This document shows, piece after piece, positions 38,101-49,200 of a stretch of DNA of 64,000 bases (positions within the stretch are counted from its first letter, which is position 1; each line of letters begins with the position of its first letter). A program made the position numbers and the translations under genes. The stretch lies in contig OZ020246.1 in NCBI GenBank assembly GCA_963971285.1, positions 18,707,217 to 18,771,216 on the forward strand, in the 5' to 3' direction. The stretch comes from Astropecten irregularis (taxonomy: Eukaryota; Echinodermata; Asteroidea; Paxillosida; Astropectinidae). The notes under the pieces are model-generated. The model worked only from the letters and a program-made list of their open reading frames with translations, did not search any database and was not told the DNA's origin.

Positions 38101-40753
38101 AAGCTCTGACTGAAATGGTTTTTGTTTTTCTGTTGCCGTTGTTATTTCTCATCCAGCACGAGAGAAGATCGTTGGCTGGTACCACACTGGTCCTAAACTG
38201 CACCAGAATGATATAGCCATCAACGAAATCATCAGGCAGTACTGTCCAAGCTCGGTGAGTTCACACCATGAATGCTCAATGTATCCTGCTGGTTAAATTT
38301 AAAACACAGTTAATTTTCTTCCAGGCAGTCACAAGAATTGGTTTAAACTGTGAAAATTGCTTTTGTTAATTTTTTTTTTTCTGAAATGAATTTTAAGCTT
38401 ATTTGCATGATTGAATATATGGAAAGGCCAACTCTTTATCTCTGAGGCTCATGTTATGCCAGGCAATTTATAGGCAATAAGGCCAAATATTTTCAGGCAG
38501 TATTCAGGAAGATGATATACCTACCTGTCAATTTGCGCATAATTTTTGGGGGATAGCAAAACATGACCAGAAAATCATCTCTTGTGCTAACAAAAGTGTA
38601 AGTGGTTGCCTCCACGTTGCTCATAAAAGTTCCCCCTTGTGAAGTAGCCATAAGAGCCCCAAGTCTGCCATTCTTATTCCTGATGTAAGCGGGATTCTCT
38701 GTAGACTGGGAACATTAAGGCCTGGGTTCTGCATCTTCATCATTTGGCTTGCTTCATCCAGTTTCGACTCCACGTCCAAAGAAAATGCCATTGGGATGTT
38801 TGTAGTACACTAAAATTTAGGCAGATTCTTAAAGTTTGCTGTTAACATGCCCATGGGCTTCGAAAAAATTTATATCGATTTTTGTTCCTTTGTTGTTCTC
38901 TCTGTAGGTTTTGGTGATCATTGATGCAAAACCCAAGGAGCTTGGACTTCCATCAGAAGCTTACATTGCAGTAGAGGAGGTTCACGATGTAAGCAAAACC
39001 TCTGGAAACTTTGTTTTGGTTTTAAGCATTGCTCTCCTTTGCTTTTTTGCAGGATGTAGACTCAACACAATAGAAATTATGGGTTGTACAACGTGTGCGG
39101 AATGTTGTACTCAGTGATGAAACGTTGAATAACAAAAACAGCAGAGTAGGCAAACAGTGATCAAATGTGATAACTCTATAAACCTAATCCTAGACCTCTA
39201 CAGTTACTACACTAGGCAAGAGCTGCTTACTACACATTACCAATCTCCATTGGGGAACTGGATCATAAACATTACCCCTGAAAACCAAACTGTGGTGTAT
39301 TGTGTTATGCAGGATACCGCACTCACCACAAGGAAAACCATGTGTGGTAAATTGTGGTATGCATGTGGGTTAGGGTTAAACATCATTTGGATAAGAGAAA
39401 CAAGATGAACTATCTTCCCCATACGTCTTATGATTGTGATGTTCTCCGATCAGAATTATTTGAATGTTAGAACCATCAGTTGCATTGTGTTTAAAAAGGA
39501 CCCAGTTTTAGGCTCATTAACAGTCGACATGCCTCCTTTTCTCTGGCATACAGGATGGCACTCCTACTAGTCGGACCTTTGAGCATGTACCTAGTGAGAT
39601 GGGGGCGGAGGAAGCCGAGGAAGTGGGCGTTGAACATCTACTCAGGTATGTCGGTCCCCTTGAGTGAAAGTCCTTACAGTATTTTTAAGCATCTGAATAT
39701 GAGAGGATATCTTAGATTGTGTTGTCTTCTCACTCCTACCCTTACCACTATAAACACTAGAGCCCTGGTCTACATGACATAACAAGGCAGTAGGAGATAT
39801 CTGGTGGTACAACATTTAGCCAAGCAAAAGTGCTTGGCAGTATTTTATGTCTATAATGGGAAAAAGTGAGTTGTCAATAATGCCTTTCTTAAAGGTTGGA
39901 TATAGGATTCATCATGTTGGGGTCTTTTTTGCAAGACAGCATTCTTTCCGATCATCTAGCTTTCAAAATATTATAAGTGTAAACATTTCATCAAAATGGT
40001 GTCCATGTTTCGGATTGAAAAAATGGTACTGTATTGTATATTGGTGAATTTGTTCTTGTTACAACAAAAATCACTTGGTGCAGTGTTTTACATTTTTAAA
40101 TACAGCTCCCCCGAACATGAAAGCATTTTGGAGGGAAAAATGTAGAGAGAAATGTTTGTCCCGATGGATACTTGAAAAGATAGGAAGCTGATAAACCTTC
40201 GCAGAGGTTATGCAATTATTTTGTTGAGTTTTATGTACCAGCACATGATATGTGATGTTTCATAATTTTCCACAGGGATATCAAAGACACTAGCGTAGGG
40301 AGTCTGTCGCAGCGAATCACAGGTCAGCTGCTTGGACTGAAGGGCTTCTTCTCCCAGATGCAGCACATCCAGAGCTACCTGGAGCAGATTGCCACCAAGA
40401 AGCTGCCCATCAACCACACCATCATCTACCAGCTTCAGGACATCTTCAACCTGCTGCCGGACGTCAACCTGACGGAGTTCGTCCGCTCCTTCGTGGTGAC
40501 CACCAACGACCAGATGCTGGTCATCTACCTGGCCTCCTTGATTCGGTCCGTCATCGCCCTGCACAATCTCATCAGCAACAAGGTGCAGAACCGGGATCTG
40601 GAGAGGCAGGAGGGCAAGCCGGACAAGGAGAAGAAGGAGAAAGGCCAGGGGGACAAGGATAAGACTGAAAAGGACAAGGATAAGGGCGACAAGACTGACA
40701 GCAAGGAGACCTCAAAGGAAGACAAGAAGTCAGCCAGTGCTAAAAAGAAGTGA
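35180..40753 (+). CDS. PSMD7: 26S proteasome non-ATPase regulatory subunit 7 (Rpn8), MPN-domain lid subunit
   Basis: Six exons: 35180-35342, 37003-37095, 38157-38254, 38908-38988, 39554-39645 and 40276-40753, all with GT/AG borders and compatible phases. They give 334 residues (human 324). The product is the inactive MPN partner of Rpn11/PSMD14 in the proteasome lid, a scaffold for deubiquitination in cytoplasm and nucleus. Diagnostic stretches are [75 protein letters not shown] and [20 protein letters not shown]. The JAMM zinc site is degenerate (HTGP instead of HTHP), as in all Rpn8. The C-terminus (residues about 285-334) is a K/D/E-rich charged tail, usual in the family. The ATG at 35180 gives the expected N-terminus; the frame is open upstream only to a TTG. 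The loop after DHFNR is three residues shorter than in human. The exon 1 donor (gtttgt) is weak. The charged tail and the rest of exon 6 are GC-rich compared with the surrounding DNA. Confidence 0.97.
36349..36471 (+). repeat. Dispersed repeat, copy 1 (GGAGGTACGTTC family)
   Basis: Shares ordered blocks with 44292-44420: GAAGTGT, GGAGGTACGTTC, GGCAAAA-AGCGTT, TTTGCAGGAAGA-TGCC and CAAAATATAC-CTGCC. No TIRs were identified; the family is unknown. Confidence 0.7.
36536..36694. mobile_element. 159-bp palindromic MITE in PSMD7 intron 1
   Basis: Nearly the whole element folds back. GTAGGCC plus GGGGCTGATTTCACTAA pairs with TTAGTAAAATCAGCCCC plus GGCCTAC, and the inner arms GCGATCATCGCTAAA / TTTAGCGATGATCGC match exactly. 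No coding capacity. Confidence 0.9.
37258..37500. mobile_element. 243-bp TIR element in PSMD7 intron 2
   Basis: Ends GGGGCCAATTTCATGG and CGTGAAATTGGCCCC are inverted complements with small differences. Pairing resumes with GCTTAGCACAAA-type sequence further in (GCTCAGCACAAAA / TTTTTGTGCTAAGC). A relative with the same AATTTCATGG end lies at 53731. Confidence 0.8.
37587..37736 (+). repeat. Dispersed repeat, copy 1 (ending GTGGGTTAGGGTTAA)
   Basis: Blocks GGCAAGAGCTG, CCACACATTACCA, AACTGTGGTATGCATGTGGG and TTAGGGTTAA recur in order at 39210-39380. A third, inverted and weaker copy lies at 55630-55745. The telomere-like TTAGGGTTA forms the end of the unit and is not a telomere array. Confidence 0.7.
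38255..38907. other. PSMD7 intron 3
   Basis: Standard gtgagt donor and tctgtag acceptor. No repeat or motif of note recognised. Confidence 0.7.
38989..39553. other. PSMD7 intron 4
   Basis: Holds the second copy of the GTGGGTTAGGGTTAA-type dispersed repeat (39210-39380); otherwise unremarkable. Confidence 0.7.
39210..39380 (+). repeat. Dispersed repeat, copy 2 (ending GTGGGTTAGGGTTAA)
   Basis: Same orientation and block order as the copy at 37587, with an extra insert of about 50 bp in the middle. Having two copies in successive introns of one gene suggests local duplication or insertion preference. Confidence 0.7.
39646..40275. other. PSMD7 intron 5
   Basis: A+T-rich, ending ttttccacag. 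No repeat or element recognised. Confidence 0.7.
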
Positions 40754-43221
40754 TGCTGAATGCGGACTCCTGCTGAATACAGAACTGCCCTTATACATTC
40801 TGATCATCGTTTTGGTCATGTCAAAGAAACATAGCTGGTAGCCCACCGGAAGGTTAGCCGGCTGCCGTGATAAACTGGGAATTGGCATTATATTGTGCAG
40901 CAGTCAGGGAACATGACCAAAAACAAAAAGAAATCAATCACCAAACCATGATGAAGGACCTGCATGTTCTTCGAAGTTTTTTAGTTACATTGGTTTGTGA
41001 CTTTTGTCACCTGTTATTAGTGAGAGTGTTAACTGAGCGACACTAATAACGGTGATCATCTGCACTGGAATTTTCAGTCCTGGGAATGCAACATTCTTGT
41101 TTGAAAAAAAGTATCATCAGTATCGTCTGGAATTTCTCTTCGATGGATTCAGATTGGGGATTTATCGTTCCTTGTTTTGTTGTGTTTGATTTTGGTTGTT
41201 TGTTTGAATGGGGGAGGGGGGTGTTGAGCACTCATGTGAAGAACCCGGTGTTTTCGTTAGTCTCACAAAGATTACTTTGCATTCACACAAAGGGCATGGC
41301 ATTTCAGACTCCTGACACCGACCAGTTTGAAGGGTATTCTCTTACAACTTTGGTCGCAAAACATCTTTTGAGATGGGTTCCTCTGCTAGAGGACAAGTGA
41401 AGATAGCTTCACTCATGCCATAACATGCCATAACTCTGCATTGTCATGGTTTCATCATGTTCCTGCCTCTCTATTAAAGATGGCAACGTTAAGATGTTGG
41501 TGTGTGATATGCAGAACTATATGAAATATACCAGAAAGACAGTAGTTGCCATGGCCTGCCAATTTGCTGGCTGGTTGTATTTTAGTGTAACTGCCTTCTC
41601 TAAGTTCTCAGGCATATGTTCCAAATCTGATATATGGTCAAAGTATCCACTTCCTGCACTACTCATGAAAATGTCAAGAATATCATTGACAGAGTTAATG
41701 CAATTACAAAACTGAGTTTTGCAAGAACGAGTTGCCCTTCCCTCCTTGTATTTATTGTACTTATTGTACTTCAACCTGCCCGTGTACCCCGGGGTACTCT
41801 GGCAGGATTTGAACTTCCAACCCCATTCTATGTAGTGCACTTACCTTATTACCAAATTTAAAGACTCGGTCCTTCATAATATCTGTAACTGCATTTTTCA
41901 GCTGGTGCATTTAAATACCCTGAAGAGTTAAAAGTAAAAGAAATGATCAATTTGAATTTTTTCATCATTCCTTCTTTTGGGAGTTGTACAACAGTCAGTT
42001 TTTGTCTGTATTACTGTTATACATGTATAATAAATTTTCTGCTAAATAGAAATCTTGTTTCTTTTGTCTATTATTTCACCCTGTTAGTTATTCTAGAATC
42101 CAGAGAACCTAGGAACTTAGGAAAGGTTACTTCACATTTCTTAATCCTCCCCAAAATCAACCAATATACCTTTTTCTTTTGTTGAGGTCAACTAGTCAAG
42201 GGCGCTTATCTGTCCTAAATCATGCAAACATTATACAAGTCTTATGGAATTTTAAAGCTCTATTACTACCATCATCATTGTCGACTATATCTTTGTCACC
42301 CGAGTTGCCTTTTGATCTCTGATCTTGTCACATAGGGGAGTGAACGATACATAAATTAATTTCCCAATGGGGGCTTGATATAAATCTGCCATTTTGTGTG
42401 GAACTGTAAGTCATCAGCTAAAATAAAGGATTTTATTGACTGGATTTAAAAAACTATTGTGTGTTTCCATGGCAACACTGCCCCCCCCCCTCCATCCCGC
42501 CCCACCCCCTCCATATTGACTTCGTTTGTATGGTGATGTCAAGAGAGTCTTTTCCCAGTTTTCATTGAGAAGTCAAAGAGAGATCTGAGGCATAATCAGC
42601 AGCTGTTTCCTTTGGAAATTCCTTTTCAGACTCAGGGGTCATAAGGTAAAAGTACTCGGATGTCCGCCCCCAGTGAACGGGGGTGAAAGGCGGTACCGTT
42701 TCACCTGCAGGTGTCGTAAAAAGGAATGTGCATTACATGCATGTGATGTCATTATTTCTACAAAAATTCACTCGGGTCCTCATGACTATGTCATTTTGTG
42801 TAATGCACTAATTAGTCGGCCACCTGTTTTATTTGTTGATGGAAAGCAATATAATTCCACGATGTACTGATGGGTTCCCAGACTAGACGTAGACGTAATC
42901 AGCAGATTTTGTATAGCCCAATTGGGCGCCACCCAGGAAAATACCTATCCAACAACCACATAGGGCGCCTTTACGGCAGTGTTTTAGCGCCGTTGACATG
43001 ATCTAGGGAACCGCGTCCCCGCCTAGCCTGCGCTGCTCACGGATTACGATCAATTAGTCTGACATCGCTCCAAGTTGTTCATGATTATTTCTCCGAATTC
43101 ATAAATTGATAGTCCTACAGCACTATTGCTACTAGGCCAGTAATACTACCTGAAGCACAGGATACGTGTGTGGCTGTTTTTAATCTTGTTTAGAAGGAAT
43201 TAGGCCTACTGAACGATCAGA
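40754..43221. other. PSMD7 3' UTR and intergenic DNA before the MARVEL gene
   Basis: The first 1.3 kb is probably PSMD7 3' UTR (AATAAA at 42029). Then a poly(C) run (42481-42490) and, at 42890-43080, a relatively GC-rich stretch with GGGCGCC and CCGCGTCCCCGCC that may be the MARVEL-gene promoter. No further exon recognised. Confidence 0.55.
42029..42034 (+). terminator. Candidate PSMD7 polyadenylation signal
   Basis: First AATAAA found downstream of the PSMD7 stop codon, implying a 3' UTR of about 1.3 kb. An ATTAAA variant at about 41473 is an alternative. No cleavage site can be read from sequence alone. Confidence 0.4.
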
Positions 43222-46200
43222 ATGGATGATCCAGCATTCCCGGACAGCCACTACACGGCAACCACTACAACAACTACCAGCACTACCACGGTGCAAATGG
43301 CCCCGGTCACCCTGGACAAGGGCTATGTGATGTCGGTGCCTGGTATTCTCAGGATAGTTCAGATTGTAAGTTGTTACTATACACTAACTGCATGCCAAGT
43401 ACGAGTCTTCTCAAATTCAATTTACTACAGTGCTAGTACTAGTCCGTTTACGTTTATGTTAATTTTTTTTCTCAAAAAGTTGTGGATCAGTTACAAAAAC
43501 GAAAATTCATTTTTTTAGACCTAAAAAACCCCCGAAAATTCATTTTTTTAGACCTCAATTAGGCCTAGGCCTATTGGGATAGGTTGTTGAGCTTGGAAAG
43601 AATTCCACTGATGACCATAACTTGTGCACAACTCTATGGAACCAACAGAGGGCGTTTTGAGCCAGATGCCTGCCGCTATATTGGAAGTGTACAATTTGTA
43701 GGTAAAAAGACCCTGTAAAACTCACTTTCCAGATATGCTACCCAAGTTTTCCACACCTGAGATTGAAGTTTATCATAATTTGTGTCCAATAAGTTCACTC
43801 TTGGAGGATATAATCCTTTTTCCGTAATGGTCATCAGTGGAATTCTTTCCCAATGTTACCAACTTACAAAAAGTTACATTAATTAATATGGTTATGTCAC
43901 TACGAAAAGTCATAGCTTTGTTGTAGTACTTGAATAGATCAGCGCGTACATCTGGGTACTTTCAATCTCATAACTTGACAACCGATGAAAACTAACGTGT
44001 AGATGGCGCAAGCTACGGAGAAATCACGCACAAACCGCCCATCATCGAGAATTGTTTTCTGAATATTTTTGTCAAGGAGCAGAAATCGTGTTCTGTACGA
44101 CTTTCATTGTCGAGTCATAGTTTTTGGGGTTACTTTTGTTTCAATTTTTTTTATGAAATCGTAAAATATCACTGGCAATTTACTTGTCGTAAATAATAAT
44201 GATGATAAAATTCAAAACAACTGTCGTAGCTGTTAAATTTTTGTGTTTGTGTGTATATTTTGCCGGCACTGCCTTTCTTCACCTTCTTTCTCGAAGTGTT
44301 ATTTTGCTGGAGGTACGTTCAATTTTCCAATACTGGAAAGTGGCCTTAATTAGAGTGAGGGAATGGCAAAAGAGCGTTTGCAGGAAGAATGCCTGTGGCG
44401 ACAAAATATACCCTGCCATTTTTTTGGTGGGGGGGGGGGGGGGGGCTGGCTGGGGACAAGCTGCAATTTCCCTTTGTTTTTGTTTCGTTTTGTTTTGTTT
44501 GTGTAATAAATCCAGACATGCTTTTAATACAGAAATCTACATACTTTTTGCACATACTCATTACAATATGTTCACTAGTACTAGGCCTATCCCTGAACAT
44601 CTGTTGTGCACTGTAGTCACATTCACACTTCCGAAGGTCAAGCACACCATGCCCAAATGCAGGCTGCACAGTAGGATGGATAGTGCTTTATAGGCCTACA
44701 TATTCACAGAAACCTTCTCTATTTCAAATTTGGTTGCCAGTGATAACACTCAACCACCAGAGTCACATGTCACTGACATTCTTTCGTAACTGATCTTTGG
44801 AGATTCCATTCCGTACAGATTTTTGCAACTTAATACACTCCAAGAGGTTTTTTTTTAACTTGATCTGCAGATGCACATTTATCATTGTACGTGAACATTG
44901 TTTAATTACTTTAATTCCTTGCTTTAATCAATCAAATTGATGGTTCACATATGTGCGGACATTTGATGTTAAGTGTAAACTGTAAACCATCACTTTAAAA
45001 CAAAGATCCAATATAGCCTACGTCATGTTAAATTAAATAGCATATCATAATGCATTTTGTATGAACTTCATAAGTTCATGATAACAATTCATCAAGGGCA
45101 AGCCTAATTTGCATATTATCTATTTCCCGACCATAAATCATTTAATATTCATGAACAATTCATCAATTGACAATTTTTTGTGATACTGTATAGTCCACCT
45201 CTAGGTCTATATATTGACAATTGTATAGGGGCAAATGGTTGGTTTCAGGTCAACTCGGTCCGTAACCAACTCGGTCCGTAACCAACTCGGTCCATGACCA
45301 ACTCGGTCCGTAACCAACTCGGTCCGAGGCCAACTCGGTCCGTGACCAACTCGGTCCGTGACCAACTCGGTCCGTGACCAACTCGGTCCCTATGGGAAAA
45401 TGCACGCAAAAACGTCTGGTAATTTTGTTGCAGCAAAACGACAACGTAGTCTCGCAAATTGCGTGAATTTAACTATTTATTTAGGTCTATTTATTTATTT
45501 ATTCATTTATTATCTTAAAAACATTAAAAGAATGAAAAATACATTGGCAGGAGGCCAACTCGGTCCGTGACCAACTCGGTCCGTGACCAACTCGGTCCGT
45601 GACCAACTCGGTCCCTATGGGAAAATGCACGCAAAAACGTCTGGTAATTTTGTTGCAGCAAAACGACAACGTAGTCTCGCAAATTGCGTGAATTTAACTA
45701 TTTATTTAGGTCTATTTATTTATTTATTCATTTATTATCTTAAAAACATTAAAAGAATGAAAAATACATTGGCAGGTGCTGCCCAGGGCCTGACAAAAAG
45801 TAAAAAAAAAAAAAAAAACCTGTCATCAAAAGACGTGCCTTCCCAACACCTGCCAATTATAAATCTTATATTGAATTATGTTATATGTATATACACAGAT
45901 TAATTAAAACAAAGATAAAAAATCAAAAACAAAAACACAAAACAATCATCATTATTATTAATTAATTGATTTATTAATTTTAAACATAAAAAGCACGTTT
46001 TCATAAGGCATTTGACTTCGTGTATAATTTAATTAATATTTTAATTAAAATTGTATTGTGCCATTTTTATCAAATAATTATTGTATCAACATAATAAGAT
46101 ATAATTTATCTTCACGGTTTTAGCCACAAGCAAAACATATTATGTTATGATGACATTAAAAAACATTAATGCAAGTAGCCTACATGTTGTACACTGCTGC

Positions 46201-49200
46201 TGCAAACTGCATGGATTCTTGTTTGTGTACGTTTTCCCATAGGGACCGAGTTGGTCACGGACCGAGTTGGTTACGGACCGAGTTGGTCACGGACCGAGTT
46301 GGCCTCGGACCGAGTTGGCCACGGACCGAGTTGGTCACGGACCGAGTTGGCTTCGGACCGAGTTGGTCTCGGACCGAGTTGGTCACGGACCGAGTTGACT
46401 CGGACCGAGTTGGTTACGGACCGAGTTGACTGGCACCCAAATGGTTCAGGCCTTTTCTTGTCTGGCTTTACTGCAAATGTGTGCAACTGCAAGCACCATT
46501 CTTTGTACATTATGTACATCATGTGTACTGTACAATGTACGCAAAAAGATTTGGTGTGTACACACATTGCACCTTGTGCATACACATTACACAATGTGCA
46601 TACATGTGATATGTGCATTGTACATGTACTGTGTACGCGCACCTTCCTTCCTCCATGTTATAGTTACAGCAGTTATAAAAAGTCTGCAAGAAAAAAAGAA
46701 GTAAAGAATGCATGCTGTTACATTCAAGCTATTTTTAAGCGCTAAAACAGCACTTAAATTCTAAAAATAGTGACAGTGTCACAGTGGCTTACATGTATAA
46801 TAAAACTGGTCAAAGCTGAAACCTCATTCTCAAATCACTCTTTCACATACATATGTCCAGAATTGAGATTAGGTTTATACACTCCCCACATGCACTGTAC
46901 TCCCACAGTAGTCAAACAGGCATGCCTAATTCCATCCATGATCCTACCAACATTCTATATTCTGTGGCCTTTTGTACTTCTACTCTGGGAGGTGCAATAT
47001 GGTGGAAGAAATTTCTGTATATAGCCAAAATAATAGCTGGTATTTAAATATCAATAAATTGATCTCGTTTTTTGTTGGGCTTGTTATTATTACAAGCCTG
47101 TCCCTGTCTGACCTTGGATTTCTAGAGTTTTGTAGGTTAGAACCAACCAATTTGTCGATGCCTAAATGAGTTCAGCAGTAGACACCTGATATTTGTGTAG
47201 TTTTATGTTAGTTAGAAGTATTGGATGGCTTGGTAGTTTTGTGTAGATTGAGTAAAAGCAGTTAAATCAATATTTCAGCCTGATTTACAAGAAAGATTGT
47301 TAATTGTCACACAAATGACAACCAAACGCATTTTAGACTTTGTCTCATAGCCAGTGCGTTTGTAATTGTGTACATAAAAAGTGAATGCGGCAAAGTGTAT
47401 CCAGTCAAAACATTTTCCATTGGATGTGTACAAAAATGTCCTGAATCGCATAAGGCCTTTTCCCACTAGAGCGCTCATCTCCGGGGCGAACTCACCCCGG
47501 CGCCACCCCGGGGTGAAAATTTCAACCCTGGTCCCGAGCAGGGTTGAACTAACCCCGGAGATAAGGCAATCTCGGGGGTGGCTCGGGGGTGACGGAGGGG
47601 TGAACATTTCAAGTGGGAATCGTGGCTTATTTTCACCCCTGCGTCACCCCGGGGCCACCCCCGAGATTGGTCAAGTGGGAAAAGGCCTATAGTTTGTGCC
47701 AGTTCAATTTATAACATACGTGTACCCATATGCTTGGAGGCCTGGAAGATGTGTACAAAATGACAGTGTGCACTGTGCAGTGACCTTACCTAATGCCTTT
47801 GGAGGCCAATTACAGCTTGCTTTATTATGGAAAAGGCCAATGAATGATTTTCCTCTGCACTGAAATAAATGTAGAGGAATGAAAAAGAGGATCTGTCTGC
47901 TGAATCTTAGAAATCAGGATAATTGAAATGGACACCTTTCCTGTATCCTGTTTCCTTGATTGTCTCTGAAATCATTTGACCTTAGAAATAAAGCTCACAC
48001 GTCATATGATGTGTGCTAACAAGATCGTTATTTCCACTAGTATGACTGAAAAAGGGGGTCATTGTTAATCAGGGTTTGAAATACATGTAGTATGAGCCTG
48101 TCATACAACAGCTACACATGTAGATTCACTTCCTTGGTTGCCCTGTGGGCTAGTAAAATGAAATAAGAACCTACCTGTAGTGTTAGAGGTATGGATCAAT
48201 TATGTATGGGCTAGTCAAAATCTAAATGGGCCAGTAAAATCTGAAGTATATGTACATTAATTTAAGCTGGCCCTGTGGGCTAGCCAGTAAATAAAGTTTT
48301 AGCGCAAGGCATGTTAAAGCATGTAGTAATCCCTCATTCAAAATACTGAAATGTCTCCCTAATGCTCAGTGTCTCCCTTGATTGTCTTCACGTACAATAC
48401 AAATTATTTGTCTCCTAAAAGATCCAAAATTTTCCACATTTATTTTTGATTGTAAAAATTGTGTGATTAATTCATCACTTATTTTGGATACTTGTAGAAA
48501 TCTTTGGCTGTAGACTGCAGTGTTGCTACTTGTCAGCCCACATGTTATTTTTATCCTTTTTAGTGTTATTGCAGACATGACTTTGATAGCTAGTAGGGGT
48601 CTAGGGGATGACCTTAAAAATCTGTCAAAGTAATTTCACTGTACCATTGGGAGCCAGGCTTCAAGGGTTTGGTGTTACAGTATGTACTACTCGGACTTGG
48701 GGCCTGTTTGTTTATGACGAATCCTGCGCCGGATCCGGATCCCATTTTTGCGTACCCTGCATTAGGACGTGGATCCCAAAATCTGAGATCCGGTGCATTC
48801 AACAAACAGGCCCCACCATGTAGCACAACTAGTCTGTAGAGTCCATTTGCATAGAACGTAAATTTTGTTTCAAACAAAGTGTGGCTGCATCACACGATTG
48901 ACCCGAGCTACTTTTGTCATTTTTTTGTTTCAGGTAGCAACTTTCCTCTATTGGATATTATTGGCTTCTTGTGGCTATTGGGTGGGGTTTCCACTCTTTG
49001 TGGGCGTCACCTCATGGATCACCACAATAGCCCTGTTTGTCATCTTCCTATTGCAACTGCACAAGCGAGTGACTGTCATCAACTGGGTTTTGACTGTAAG
49101 TAAAGCACACATAATACATGTAGGTTATCATCCTTCCCAATTCCCCTAATTCCCATTATATTCACCCCTACTTTGGACATGGGGTTTTATAAATACCCAT

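Larger units (their letters stand above)
37096..38156. other. PSMD7 intron 2
   Basis: Holds a TIR element (37258-37500) and one copy of the GTGTGGTAA-type dispersed repeat (37587-37736). The rest shows nothing notable. Confidence 0.7.
43366..48933. other. 5.6-kb intron 1 of the MARVEL gene
   Basis: Repeat-rich. It contains a short tandem repeat (43500-43552), a TIR element (43593-43853), a dispersed repeat (44292-44420), poly(G) (44428-44445), the foldback element 45241-46437, a GTAC/ATGT-rich stretch (46500-46640), TIR elements 47451-47690 and 48699-48814, and a GGGCTAG repeat (48139-48293). Confidence 0.75.

Noticed and set aside
44199..44693. 164-codon frame with hydrophobic start
   Set aside because: It contains the poly(G) run and a dispersed repeat shared with 36349; intronic, no domain.
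46169..46745. Open frames encoding a repeated GPSWSRTEL peptide
   Set aside because: They arise from the 16-bp units of the foldback element (three units equal 48 bp, so frames stay open). No start, promoter or non-repeat domain supports a protein.
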